DNA from: Sodalis endosymbiont of Henestaris halophilus
Lineage (GTDB): Bacteria > Pseudomonadota > Gammaproteobacteria > Enterobacterales > Enterobacteriaceae
Reading direction: 5' to 3'
NCBI RefSeq assembly: GCF_900161835.1
Contig: NZ_LT897836.1
Span: 1,178,001 to 1,242,000, forward strand
DNA length: 64,000 nt
Shown here: one piece after another, positions 19,223 through 34,595 of the stretch
How positions within the stretch are numbered: the first letter of the stretch is position 1
How the letters are laid out: every line of letters starts with the position of its first letter
Position numbers and translations under genes: made by a program
The notes under the pieces: model-generated
Seen by the model: only the letters and a program-made list of their open reading frames with translations
The model's database searches: none
What the model was told of the DNA's origin: nothing

Positions 19223-22200
19223 ACTATAACTCACAAATTCCTTTGATATGCTAATTATATTCAAAACAGCTAAATATTACAGCCAAACGTTCATCATATC
19301 TGATAAAAACTATTACCAGCCTGCGCTGGTGTAATCAAAAACTTCAATATAACTTGCCTTCAGATAAAGATTAAAACGATAAAAGCGAGCTCAATTTAGA
19401 GTAACATCTTAGTAATCTACTACACGCCTAGATCGCTCGCACAAGTTCGCACTAAGCTAGCTTGTGCAAAGATGCTATCAACTGCCTTTAACGCTGCAAG
19501 AGTAAAATTTTAGTTACAAAGACACAATCTTTCACATGAAATATAGTTAACAAAATTATCAGAAATGTAGTGGCAAGCTGAAGTTGGCCAACTAAGTTGG
19601 GGGTATGATATTTCGCTTAAATTATTTATAATTATCCTGAATAAAAATAATTGCTTTTGCTATTTAAGATAGCATTCTTAACTCGGTTCTTAATCAACAT
19701 TACGCGCATAAAATGCAGTTTAAATTATTAATAACAGAGCAACTGTGCACAGCGCGGTATTAACTATTAAATAAATTAAATTGATAACGATGTAGAAAGA
19801 GATAGTATATTTAAACTAAAGAATTATATTCTAAAAATATGATGCTCTTGTTGTTGAATTCACTCAACGTTTATTAGCAATCGATATATGCAGAATGCAA
19901 TAATCAATCGCATTTTGTTAGGTCTTTAGTATATATCGAAATATATATCTTCACTGATACTTTTCGAACTAATGAATTTAATCCATAGCATGTTATGCTA
20001 CTGAATAAATGTGATTTAAAATTGGCACGAAAGCAATGATAGAAACATCACTTTTGTTTTAACCTATATTCCCTGAGATCAATATGATCAGTTAGATAAT
20101 TAGTTATTTGATGAAATATCTGGCAATATACAGATATTGATTCATAAATACAAGCGCGTAAACAATAAGAATATTAAATACCTCCGCTTCTTAATAACTG
20201 ATTTGTATTGTTTTAGTGCACTAAGATTTGAAACGACAGCGATATTATTGACATCTAGATATGAAACAATCGCATTACTTGTCAGTAACGCGGAGTTTAT
20301 TTATCAATCAATAGTCTGGGTAATGTTGCCCTTTCAGGGCGAATGCTCACTGTTAAAGCACACATAAAACCAAAGAACCGAGTTATTATCCTCCTGCTGT
20401 AAGTTACACAGCAAAAGAATAAACTACTACATTAATCATAAATATTAAAAGGCGTTGTAGTAACAACATGAAATAATACAAACCACATGAGCTGGCAAGG
20501 TAATTGCTTAAATAAGGAGATAAATAAATAAATTTTTTTAAACTTATAAAAACAGAAGGTTAACTAGTTAAGGCAACAAAAGCCTTTGTCGAAACAAAAT
20601 TGCTATATCATAAAATATTACAGTATCATTGTGTTACACGAATATAATAGAGCTTTTAAGGCTAAACGCGTCAAAAAATTGTTATACATTTATCTAATAA
20701 TTTATATTCATATGGTATAATTATATACCTTAATGTTAAGGTAGTATCCTAGCTTTTATGTAAGTCACGAATTGTAACATAATAATTGTAGGTATTTAAT
20801 CTTACAACAAAACAATACTATTAATATAATTATAGACATAATAATTAATATGAATGCTATGCTTATTTCTTCTACATATTTAGTTGATTTCCCTTTTAAT
20901 ACAAAATAATTCTTTATGTTATCCTAATAATTAAATATTTCTGGTCTTATATTTTACTTACGTCTATAAGTAATTATTTACTCTATAAAGTAGCGATACT
21001 TAACTACCTTCTTTTCAAAACAACGCGATCTACACTATGTTTGCGACTTAACATTAAAGCAGCAAATTACCGGTGGTTTTCTCTGTGCTCATCACAAGAG
21101 AAACTAGTCGCTAAATATTTCTCAAAGATTATTCATAGTGTAGTATCGATGATATTTTGCGCACAGCACTCCTTTATCAGCTAGATAGCCGTAAAAATAA
21201 AGAACGTGATCTGGGGCAATCGTTAAGCCAAACAGTTGGTACGGCCTCGGGGTTTTGAGAAATAGCCATGAGTTAACTCATATAAAATTTTAATAAAAAC
21301 TATAATCAACATTATTACCAGTGATATGCAGCATCAACCAATATTACAATTTCTAACTAAATCAAACATAGAGAATTTCTTGCCACAATTTATATAGTAG
21401 AAAAATATCTCACTGACCCGTTACTTAGAATTTACGGTTTATTTACTAAATCAGTGCTGAAAATTCATAAAGCACATGACTAAATACAAGCTTTATCAAT
21501 AAGCTTAGCGAACTTAAAGAAATAAATGTTGCAGTTTATGCCTTACATCGGTTTCATGTACAAAACCTCGAACGAGAAAATTTACCTTACCTAATAAAAA
21601 ACTCTTAACATCATTCATTAGTCAAAAACGGTACGAGAGTACCGCAACTCTAGCGTGAAAATCATTAATTTACCTATCATAAGGGCAAATTCTGAAATAC
21701 AAACGTAAGTGATTCCTAAGAGAAATAAGTTACTATGCGCTTTCGAACATAGATTGTCTATGTCAATCGAATGACCAGCGCTTCGAAGGTTAAGTAGCGA
21801 TGCATACATTAACTTGATCGAAGATTTTCATGGTATAGGAATAATAGATTTAGGTTGCAAACCTCATTATAACCATCCAACGCCGCAGTATTTATAAAAC
21901 ACTAAGAATACCAGGTTGTATATCAGCTAATGTTTGATGTTTGGATCTTCATAACAAAAATATTATTAACCAAAACTACACTAATATTCGTCAGTTAACA
22001 CGTCTGCTAATATTATAGGTCGACTAATTTGACCCGTAAGAGTGCATGCTACGTTACGCAACCCAACGGCTTGGTAACTAATCTCAATAATAAAAACATT
22101 GACGCTACAATTAAGCCGCAGAGCGATTACTATTCTGCATACTGTTTTTATAAGTTATATAACTTAGCAAAGCTTCTTTTATACAAAGAAAAATAGGAGT

Positions 22201-24360
22201 AGACTTTTGCTAAACTTGAACGAAGTCAGTTAAGCGTTTATTCCTCGTTTATGTTTTCCTCTAAAGGAAAGACGGTTTTAACGTTAAACATAGCTTTCGT
22301 CATAGTCCATTCTTAGTTACGACTAGATGCATGACATTTTGGAAAAATATGTAGCTAACAAGTCAAAATTCGGTGGTGTCAGATAATTGCCTCTTAACAG
22401 TCAGAACGAAATTAGCTACAACGATATAATACTGTATTCGGAGTGCTGCAGTAGTTTTTTATAAAAAGCTCAGTAAGTCCTGCTACTGTATGAACACGTC
22501 GGGCATGCGATACTACTTTTAATAAAAAATTTATGGAGAAATAAGAGATATATTATATATATCAATATATTTTGAATACTTTCAGGGAATCAAAGACCCG
22601 TATAGACTAAAATAACTAATGAATTTAAGTACAATATCTTTCTTCAGTACATCAGCATGTTACAGACTTCAAACGTTAATGATACATGTTATGATTCGCT
22701 GTTGTGCATTCTCTTATTTTTGTCTGCATCTACTATCTCCACCTCAAACCTAGCTATTAAGCTATGCGGTTATTTAAAATATTTTACAACACAAGACAAG
22801 ATTATCTAGCTGTCGGTTTCCAGTTAATAAGTCATTAATGACAGAACAGCGCACGACATCAAATCATATATGGGTTAACATTAGATGCCAGTCAATAAAT
22901 TATCTGCTCTGAAGTTGTTGAGCAACAGGGTATATTCTCTGCTCCACTCCTGTAGCCATACCAGTTAACCCTTTGATTCATTGGCAGCATAAGAGTTGCG
23001 ATTAGCTCGCATCCGCTCTACTTAATGTATTTTGTGCTTCATTTCATATTTTTCCAGATTAGGCCAGATAGGTATCTAGGCACTCCATAGCTTATGCTAA
23101 AATTAATAAAACAGATGCAGGGGCATTTTCGAAAAAAAACAGCACTAATAAAGTATTAATCAAATCATTTATTGTCTCTAATTCAATTTTCCGCACCAAC
23201 ATCGTGATCAGCACTTGCTCTCTACATGTTTGCCTTGTCAGCAATTACCTTATACTGCATGCAACTGACATGGCAAAAATCAACATCAGTAATAACTGAT
23301 GGCGGCTAGTAAGCGCACTTATATCATAAAGTTCATAACTAGTAAGTTACTTTAGCGCAGCCAAAGCTATCAGGCAGGTTGTAGTCAATAGCATTCTTTC
23401 TACTTTTCTAGCGCCTTAATCGAATTACATGCAAGATATTATAAAAGGCTAATCGGGTAAAGCTTTCATACATATGTGACGGGGCGGCATAACGGATATT
23501 TAATCGGTAAAGCGACACACGCAGCAATATCAGAGCTTGCTTTTTGATCTAGGAAAGTGCACTCGAACACGAGTTTTATCACCTAGAATAGCGATTCTAC
23601 CTTATGTTTATTAGTATCAGAGAAAATATTACGTAAGCACATGATAGCGGGGCAAAGAAGGTATCATACGAAGTTCCTACTGAGTTGAGTGGCTTTATAT
23701 AGTTGCTATTTATACCTCCAATTGAGGATAAGTTAGTATAAAAACGCCGTAGATAACGAGGGTTTCCTGGCCATGTGACGGATGGTGTGTGATATGAGCT
23801 TCCGGTGTCTTTAATATGTCACAAACTATACTCTTAGTTATTTTGCGTACATGTATATCCTACGTGGGGGGGGATACAGAGTATAAGTATGGGATTATAA
23901 TAAATCCATTGCTGGTATTTGTTAACATAACTACACTGCATTAGCAACTATAGATCACATTAATCCTTACCGCATGCACACTAAAATGCAATAAGGCGTA
24001 AGTTCCAATGCTAGCGATTTGATTATGTCCTTTCCCAGGGTTATTGGAGGCAAATAATATATTCTCCCTACGGGGTAAGGTTGAGGTTATCTTTATGCAT
24101 CTGGTTAGATTGATCAGATTTTGCTCGCGCTCTATGTTTTCATTAATTAAGTTACGCGCGAGACATAAAAATATTCTTGGTATAACACTATTAAACAAAT
24201 CTATTCTCTACTTTATAATTGATGTTCATAAACAAACTATGATGATTTACAACGGTATGATTAATCAGCGCATCTGAACGATCAAAGAGATTCGCGTATT
24301 TATCAATTACATAATCATCACCTTGTCCAGGTTGATAAAAAATGCTAAAATTACTCTTTG

Positions 24361-24600
24361 TCATTTACATAATAATGCGTTACTTAAAATAAATCAGTCA
24401 ATTTGGCACAAACGTCAGCGCCATATATTTTTTATCAACACCTTCACATGCATATCACCTACTTCTATAGGACGATCGACGCGTCGCTGTTCACCACCCC
24501 AGCGCAAAATGGTATTAGCATTTTTACTCCCTTTAAGAATTTCCCCTTATAAGATAACACGTATGACAAGTCACGCTTCTCATAAAGGCTTTGTTCATTT
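24361..24600 (-). pseudogene. Probable fossil of an OmpR-family response regulator
   Basis: On the minus strand the string TKPL is followed by a frameshifted stretch reading like REL-VIRV-LIRG (the receiver end and linker of TorR/ArcA/OmpR-like proteins), then without a stop LKGSKNANTILRWGG and EQRRVDRPIEVGDMHVKVL, ending in a broken LCQID-FIL like the LTPxEFxLL of the winged-helix domain. Several stops are present. The pattern of linker, IxVGDMxV strand and EF-LL helix fits the family, but the exact member cannot be named. The rest of the receiver domain is not recognisable. Confidence 0.45.
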
Positions 24601-24705
24601 TAGCCCCTTAGTAATTTACATAGTACTGTTAATTTATTTTATAATTTTTAATGATGGTGATCGCAGAATAATTTTACCTGCAGAGATAAAAACGCAATAA
24701 CAGGT

Positions 24706-24732
24706 CTTATACACAATTAGTTTGTGTATAAG
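24706..24732. repeat. Perfect 11-bp inverted repeat
   Basis: CTTATACACAA and TTGTGTATAAG around TTAGT. On the plus strand a TTTTT stretch follows about 10 nt later, so it could be a terminator. Each arm also contains TTATACACA, which matches the relaxed DnaA box TTATNCACA, in opposite orientations; there is no cluster of further boxes around. Confidence 0.5.
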
Positions 24733-25367
24733 CCATTAACTTCTTTTTCAGCGTGAAGTTCTATATTATTTTCTGATTTCAGTGATCATCTTAAATGTAT
24801 GACGTCTATGATTTAGGTACTAATACTAATGATTATCACAACCGAGTTGATTTAAGCTGACGATAATCTATAACAAAATCTAACATTACCACCTCATGCT
24901 ATTGACGCTATTTACACATATCAGGGATTCTTTTGATCGGTAGCGTAGTGCCTATCGCTGGAGACTGTGATTAAAATAAGACGCTTTGATACACAATATA
25001 ACTTATGTGTTTAGTTTTCCTGTGAAAAAGATTGATTAATGAAATTATCGCTATCGGTAGCGATATCTGCTGACTCATAACATTGTCTGCAGCGCAGTAT
25101 ACCTTTGAGTGATCATATTGACTAACTTGCAAACATCGTTATGTTGTATTTACCTTCAAACTACAATAATGATTGTAATCGTTTTAACCGATTGTTTCCT
25201 TGATCATCATTCCTAACAATATGATAAACAGGCAGCAATCAGATAAGTTGGTCGCAGTTGTCAACTGATTGCATTCGTGTTGCTTCTTGCTGTAATAAAA
25301 TGACGAGCGATGCTTAAGTCAGGCATACGGCTTAGACTACATCCTTGTGAATGTTAGGCAAAATGAT

Positions 25368-25401
25368 GGCCAAACGTTTTCTCACTAGAAAACGTTTGGC
25401 C
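25368..25401. terminator. Perfect 15-bp hairpin in the desert
   Basis: GGCCAAACGTTTTCT and AGAAAACGTTTGGCC around CACT. It is GC-capped with an A/T run, terminator-like on both strands, though the following T-runs are short. No intact gene lies within several kilobases. It may be the terminator of a gene that has since been lost. Confidence 0.5.
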
Positions 25402-27644
25402 TAACTTTGGGTTAAAATACTGTCTGCTCAAATACGATATTTTAATCGATAAGAGGCTTATGATTGCTTATTGATTGTATAGACTAGCAATCTTAATCTC
25501 CGGTTTGAGATATGTTACCACCATCATCATTAGCCTATTAGTACTAATGATGCTCAACAAAGACGATATTTGCGCAAGTTGCGAGCGAAAACGTACGGTT
25601 GATTAACCTTCTGATAACGTAATTTTTGATGAATTAAAGAGTGTAAACCATGTAGATTGCTGACGCTCGTCCTGCTCTGCAAATACACATAGCTGAAAAT
25701 TCTCATTAGGTTAATAAAAGTCATTATTATTTCCAACTTAAGTAAACGCCATGCTTACATGCAACTTAATAGATGCACCATCTAGAGTTGTTGGCTAAAT
25801 AAAATCATTGACATTTAGAGTGATAATCATTCTTAACGAAGATTAAGGGAAAATTTCTGTTGCCTGCCAAGCAACATGGTTAATCAGTAAAGATGAGTAT
25901 CCCTATAAACCATCAGAATAATTTTAGCTAGTTGTTCTTTGCGCTTTTATATAAATATGATATTTTATCGTTATCATCTTAAAATATTAGCTTTCAGCCA
26001 AGTCTAGCAATGTCAATATATCAACTTTTTCTGTACTGCCTCAATGCAGTACAATTTAGTTGACATGAATATATGGACATGCATATTATTCATTAAATTA
26101 AGTTTTAATCAGTACTCATCTTTATAATAACCATCAATAGCAGTAAGAAATATAACTATAAATGTCAAGAGTTGCGATTTTGATCTAGTTAAAATCGGCG
26201 GCTATTTTAAATGTTATTGGCTAGTGAATCAGCGCCAAAAAAGATTACTTGCGGCGAAAGCCTATCTACAAGATTATACTTAGTTTCTTACTAAAATATA
26301 CCTTGCCGTAATAGCGTTAATCATAACCATTTATGATATTTACCAGATATGTTATTTACTATAAGTATTTATAATTAAATAGGTAAATGAATATGATTAT
26401 CTTCTTAAATTATAAGATTATCGTATACTTAAAGTTTGTTCGTAAGGAGAATATAAATATTATTTTAATAAAACTAATGATGTATTATTTAGGTACTTTA
26501 AGGTAAAGATAATTATGCTTGTGTATTTCATTGCAATATATTGCACGACCATAGCCAGAATAAATAAAACTTTATTTTTGCAATGAGAAAATAGATTGTA
26601 ATGAATGTAATTATGTTACAATTCAAATTAATAAATACAAGTTTACGAGTTATTTCACTTATTTATACTAATTTAGTTAAAATAATGCATATCCTTTACT
26701 AATTCATACACATATGCTTATATGTACCATACAATTTATAAGGCTTTAATGCGATAAATGATACAGAGAGCTTTTATATTTAATAAAATCGTTAATAATC
26801 TCATTAAGATAAAAGTAGTTATGTTTTCAATATTTTATCGTAAAAGCAACAATATACAAAACCACTTAAGGACCGAATTTTGGTATAGAATACATGTTTG
26901 CACTTAAAGTGCAATTATATCTATTTCACGATTTATAAGTGTTTATTTACTAACATCTCAATCGTAACGTTAAAAGTGCATATGAATTTCCTGAATTGCA
27001 GGTTGGCTTATTAAGCCATAAAATTAATATTATTAAATGTCAATCAATCATATAGCAATAAAATATAAACATGATATTCCATGATTCTCAGAGAGATTTA
27101 TATAATATGAACGTATTTTGTTTTTCTATCAATTTATGAGAAATGCATTGCCATAAGCTATAGTAATCAATTTCACAAAAACTTAGTTGTGCTGTGACTT
27201 TATACAATGTTTATTGTTAAATATTGTATGTTTATGAGAAAATAATTTTGTATCAAGTATTTATCTCTAGGTGTAAATTGCATTTATTATTTAATATTAT
27301 GTGTATTGTTGCACCTTATTAAAGCATTAGGTTTTTATAGTAACTCCTAGCAAAGAAAGATATATAGTTTAGTTCAAATGCATTATTTCATGCACATTTC
27401 ATAATATTCTTCTACATAGGATATACAGTTTAAAATTAACTAAGGTTCATGAAACCATTTACTATTTAATAACAATCTTACTATCATTAATAGTAATTAC
27501 TTAAGTATAATAAATTTAGTTAAATAGTAGTATTATCTAGTGTACCTCCTTATCATTACAACAGTTAAGTAACATACTATAATTAGAAAATATATTAACT
27601 AGATTTTAATTTTAGCTTCTACTGCATTAGTAATATAAAATACC

Positions 27645-27672
27645 ATAGCGATATTATAAATAATATCGCTAT
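27645..27672. repeat. 28-nt near-perfect palindrome
   Basis: Arms ATAGCGATATTAT and ATAATATCGCTAT separated by AA. There is no T-run beside it. The surrounding sequence is extremely AT-rich and without genes. It does not match the E. coli dif site or another site I know. Confidence 0.5.
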
Positions 27673-30387
27673 AGGTCATCAACTCTAAAACTTGTTCATA
27701 AATTTTACTTTTATCTTATTTATCTGATTATAACATATAGATGGTTAGCTGACATTGTAAAAATCCTAACTCATATGTAATATATTGTTTATTTTGATAT
27801 CTTTATTGATCAATTAATAATTACTTTAATTGTACTTTATGATGATTAAAATAAACAAAAATAAATTAACTGCTAAAAGCATAAAACAATACGAATAAAA
27901 TTTACGGGATACAAGTCCAATGTATTTATTAAATAAATCATGTTAATGCTATAAGTATAGTTTTAAGTTAATTAAAGATGATTTAACTTAAAGTAATATA
28001 CACTAAAATTTTTATTTATAAATACTAGTAATTTACTAAAATCCTTAGCTATATAATTAATATATTAAGTTTATAATTATTGTCATTATAATAAATATAG
28101 AAATTTGTGGCACGCATTATTGCGTACCTGCTGCTTATAGAAATAACTTATAATTATATTATTAGTTTCTTTTTTTGTTGTAACAAAGTGCATAGTTACG
28201 AGGTGGTAGTAAAATAACCGTAATAAATTAGCTAAATCAATAACTCAATAAATCATAATTAACTGCTAACCATCGCTATATTTATTAGAATATATTTATC
28301 ATACCAAAATATTTATTTTCTGTTATTGTTGACTTATTATACCACATCACAAAATTAACTTGTCAACAGCATCGTTACTTTTTATACATGAACAGGCTAT
28401 AAATCTGATAAATCAACGCTGATTAATATTTTGCAAAATATAGCTAATGAACGTATGTGGCTTTTAACCACCATAAAAGTGCTCAAAATATCAAAGGCAC
28501 TCGTGCGTATAGCAAAATATATCTTTAAGAAAGATATTTTAGTTATCTGTATTAATTTTACTTTTACATGAATAACCTTATAAATATGTTAAAAACCTTA
28601 TGGTTGCTCTTAGTTAATTACAAGTTATATTTTAATGTACTATCACTATGACCATGATTATCTTTAGTTACTTATTGGTTATCAATGAATTAATTTTATC
28701 GTTTCTAGATATAAATAAATCAAATAAACATGGATTTAGGTAAAAATAGCATTCCACCTTTAATTACGTTGTTGTTTAATATTTATTAAATATAACTGCT
28801 TTAACAGTTGGGAAAACTATATATGTCACAATTTATTACATGGTCTTAGCGATACAAGCTTTCATGCAACTAACAAGTGTTACGTCCACGTTGGGTTAAA
28901 CTACTTGACTTACTAGTCAAGTGCTACAGCGCAACTCGGCTGTTATGGAATTATAAACTATATGATACAGGTGCTGATTTGGAAGAATAACTATTATTGC
29001 CCATTCCAGGCAATATTAATTTAAGCATCATTATCTTGATAACTAATTTTAGATTAAATCTAGACTAGCCAGGCGCTAGCGATACAAAGTGATGTTTCTC
29101 TTGTTACCCATCGTTTTCGAGATATACCTCGTGATTAGTTATTTTATGGTGTGCGATAATATCACGGGATCATAACAATTTTGATTGTACTTATTTTATC
29201 ATTCTATTATTTCCTTTTAACTTTTCAATTATACATATTTTCACTAGAAAATTCAGCATGTAGATATTTAAAATATATCAACATGAACTGTATGCCTAAT
29301 GCAAGAACTAGAAAGTCTCAATAACCAGTTTTTGCTACCCTACCATGCTTACAAATATGCTGCTCAATGAAAGTGAGCAATAGTCATTAAAAGTAATAGA
29401 TAAGTAAATAAGTAGGTTTCAATAATGCATAACAACATAACTAATAAGAGCCACATACCAGATAACCTGTGTTGTCTGACCCCCCTGGATTGTTCTACGA
29501 GCTAATACTTACCTTCTTAGTCACAATATTTTCAGTGCATTCATTTTTACTGTAAAACAATGTCTTGACTTGTTTGATTAATTTGCTAGTGAGCATACTG
29601 CCCGTTTTGTTTTGATAATCTACTCGAGCGTAATAATTAAAAATCTCATAAAGCACTTACAGACTTATTCAAATACGGCAGCTCTACTCCCGTTGCATGC
29701 CGGGGAAAATCAAACATACCTCTGATACTTACGAATTAAAGACAGAGTAGCATGATTTTGTTAATTTTTTATCGTGCAAAAATAAGCTCCTTAAATAGGA
29801 TTGACGTTCCACATGCAACTTACAACTTTATACCTCTATCATTGTAGATGTAATAGTTATCTCTTGGTTTATTACTGTAACGTAATCATCTAATATACTT
29901 TTCTTATCTAGCTTTCGACAAAGATAATTGCATTCTCAAATAAACTTAGCCACACAAACAAATTAAATTAAAAATCGGACGTGTTATATTATTCACTCAA
30001 CAAGCATTCCAATATACTTACTTAATTGAGTAAATGAGCAAATTCTTCCATGGAAGAATAATATTCTTTTAATGCTGTGAAAACATAAATAAACTAGAAT
30101 AGTTATATTAACATACTTGATCTTACACTTTATTTGCAAATGAAGCTGAACAAAGAGAAAACCGTCAAGTGTATATAACATGATAGCCCATAATTCGCTA
30201 TCTTAAACGCGGTTTATTTGTTGTCCAATCACGGGTTGGTGCTTAAGGTTTGTATAACAACTCTGACGAACTGCATTTGCTCCGGGGAGCAAAATGAAAG
30301 GTGCGGTGTAGAGAGTTGCTATAAAATCGCGTTGTTTAATTAATTACGTCGCGCAATGTATGCGCAGTCATTTTTTTGAGAAAAATC

Positions 30388-31500
30388 ATGTCAGATAAAA
30401 ATAAAAAAAAAGTAATCGTCGGCATGTCCGGCGGTGTTGACTCTTCCGTTTCCGCCTGGTTACTACAACAGCAAGGATATCGAGTGGAGGGATTATTCAT
30501 GAAAAACTGGGAAGAAGACGACAACGAAGAATATTGCAATGCAGCAAGCGATCTAGCTGATGCACAGGCGGTGTGTGATACCTTGGGTATCACCCTACAT
30601 ACAGTTAATTTTGCCGCTGAATATTGGAATAATGTTTTTGTGCACTTTCTTGCTGAATATAAGGCTGGCCGCACGAATAATCCAGATATTTTGTGCAATA
30701 AAGAAATTAAATTCAAAGCTTTCTTGGAGTTTGCATCAGAGAATATGGGTGCCCACTTTATTTCCACTGGTCACCATGTACGCCGTATCGACTTAGGCGG
30801 TAAAAGTAAGTTGCTGCGTGGTCTAGATTATGATAAAGATCAGAGCTATTTTCTCTATACGTTGAGCTATGGGCAACTTGCGCGCTGCCTGTTTCCAATA
30901 GGGGAACTAACTAAACCAAAAGTACGGCAAATTGCCGCCGAGCTTGGTTTGATTACCTCCACCAAAAAAGATTCCACAGGCATCTGTTTTATTGGCAAAC
31001 GAAAATTCCGCAATTTCCTCGGCCAATACCTACCGGTACATCCTGGTGTCATTATGTCAGTTGATGGCCTCGAGGTAGGCTACCATCAGGGCTTGATGTA
31101 CTATACATTAGGTCAGCGTAAAGGACTTGGCATTGGCGGTACCCGAGACGGCAGTAAAGACCCCTGGTATGTGGTGGAAAAGGATATTGAAAATAATCGA
31201 CTGATTGTTGCTCAGGGTCACAAGCATCCGCGACTGATGTCTACCGGTTTTATTGCCGACCAGCTGCACTGGGTCGTTCGGGAACCGTTAACAAATAATC
31301 TGCGCTGTACGGTGAAAACTCGTTACCGTCAGCCGGATATTAATTGTATAGTCACGCCACAAGAGAACGGAAAACGCTTGCAGGTTACCTTCGATCAGCC
31401 ACTAGCTGCTGTGACGCCAGGCCAATCAGCAGTATTTTATGTCGCGGAATGTTGCTTAGGCGGCGGGATTATTGAAACACGACAACCGTTGCCTGATTAA
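30388..31500 (+). CDS. mnmA: tRNA-specific 2-thiouridylase MnmA
   Basis: MnmA puts sulphur on uridine 34 of tRNA-Lys, tRNA-Glu and tRNA-Gln, taking it from the IscS/Tus relay. I chose ATG 30388 (370 aa; E. coli 368) over an in-frame TTG 12 bases upstream because the family starts with MS. The PP-loop SGGVDSS is at residues 14-20. The catalytic cysteines are Cys103 ([10 protein letters not shown]) and Cys200 (TGICFIG), one position from E. coli. The GHHVRR tRNA-contact segment and the C-terminal beta barrel ending in CLGGGIIE are complete. In E. coli hflD and purB follow; here hflD is a fossil. Confidence 0.96.
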   Translation: MSDKNKKKVIVGMSGGVDSSVSAWLLQQQGYRVEGLFMKNWEEDDNEEYCNAASDLADAQAVCDTLGITLHTVNFAAEYWNNVFVHFLAEYKAGRTNNPDILCNKEIKFKAFLEFASENMGAHFISTGHHVRRIDLGGKSKLLRGLDYDKDQSYFLYTLSYGQLARCLFPIGELTKPKVRQIAAELGLITSTKKDSTGICFIGKRKFRNFLGQYLPVHPGVIMSVDGLEVGYHQGLMYYTLGQRKGLGIGGTRDGSKDPWYVVEKDIENNRLIVAQGHKHPRLMSTGFIADQLHWVVREPLTNNLRCTVKTRYRQPDINCIVTPQENGKRLQVTFDQPLAAVTPGQSAVFYVAECCLGGGIIETRQPLPD

Positions 31501-33760
<2,260 letters not shown>

Positions 33761-33939
33761 AATAAGGATAGGGATCTTGTGTCCTACATAATTTTATGTT
33801 TATCCATGAGGAGTTTAGCTCTTCTTTGGAAGAATAATATTGTCTGAATAAGACATTATTTTCTAGATGGAAAGATACTAGTTTGACAAAACGGAGTGCG
33901 CCACAAAATCTGCTAAAATTATTTTATTCAGGAGCTGCG

Positions 33940-34524
33940 ATGTCCATTACAGTAATAAAAGATAATTATTTTATTAATCAATATGTAACAATGCAGATGC
34001 GTGAAACATAGCATAAATGTGGATACCGCTGGACGCTAAAGCATATATTACTATTACTTTCTAAATTAACATCAACTATATATCACAATTATCGATCTAG
34101 GCTTGCTAGATAAGGACGGTCTTAATATGATTCACTGCTTGCGTCGAAATTAGGTAATCTACCTTATTTGTACTCACTAGTAATGGATGACGGAAATAAA
34201 GTTAAAAGTCTATAAGTAGACGCCAATGGCTATTCATCACTAAACTATTTCATTTGGAAGAAATTATGGCACGCGTACAGGCGTTGATGCGCCGTAACAT
34301 CGATCTCGTATCGCGGATCATCAAACTGCCAACTATTCTTATTAGTCTTTCGCGCAGTGAACTCACGATTAACAAAATTAATATCAATGCTCGGCCGCGT
34401 TTGAGTTTAATACTATTAAAGTCGTCAACAAGGATTCGCTCATGTTGTATCTTTATCCTAACGCTGAATTACAACGCGATAGTTACACTATCTAAATTGG
34501 TCATGGGTCGTCTGAAAATATAGA
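33940..34524 (+). pseudogene. phoP: Fossil of phoP (magnesium-response regulator)
   Basis: Starting at ATG 33940 with AGGAG upstream, the frame reads MSITVIKDN (family MRVLVVEDN). Further in come IIDLGLLDKDGLNMI (34088 region; family AIVDLGLPDEDGLSLI), then MEEIMARVQALMRRN (34254 region; family IEEVMARMQALMRRN), LSRSELTIN, VNKDSLMLYLYPNAEL in another frame, and VMGRLKI before a stop near 34524. In-frame stops and frameshifts break it, and the last 20 or so residues of the winged helix are missing. The match covers nearly the whole 223-aa protein, so the identity is secure. PhoP is dead here. Confidence 0.9.
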
Positions 34525-34595
34525 CTAATTGCTCTGGGATGAAGTAACAACCAAAGTTAACGTAAGGGATATCGTTTTGATTTTAATTAGGCTCT

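Larger units (their letters stand above)
18879..30387. other. 11.5-kb gene desert between ssrA and mnmA
   Basis: No intact gene that I recognise. Open frames are short, AT-rich and low in complexity. E. coli has prophage and metabolic genes after ssrA, while mnmA lies in another part of its map, so an old rearrangement joint lies somewhere in this stretch. Items that stand out are listed separately: a structured locus at 19121-19222, a response-regulator fossil near 24.4-24.6 kb, and perfect hairpins at 24706, 25368 and 27645. From about 26 to 29 kb the sequence is particularly AT-rich and shows nothing readable. Confidence 0.6.

Noticed and set aside
20137-20367. Open frame with RYET...LLVSNAEF, resembling the IstB helper ATPase of IS21 elements
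   Set aside because: Only a dozen residues fit, no Walker motifs or inverted repeats are near, and no transposase partner is visible.
22900-23600. Less AT-rich patch with protein-like strings such as AQNTLSRADA on the minus strand
   Set aside because: Pieces suggestive of a membrane fusion protein are in the wrong order relative to each other, so no relic is claimed.
24323-24700. 125-codon plus-strand frame followed by a hairpin
   Set aside because: It begins with TTG, has no family likeness, and its opposite strand carries the response-regulator fossil, so it is probably a shadow frame.
30042-30059. 18-bp palindrome ATTCTTCCATGGAAGAAT and similar GGAAGAATAA strings near 28980 and 33826
   Set aside because: Matches of this length are expected by chance in 64 kb of AT-rich sequence, and the flanks are unrelated, so I do not call a dispersed repeat.
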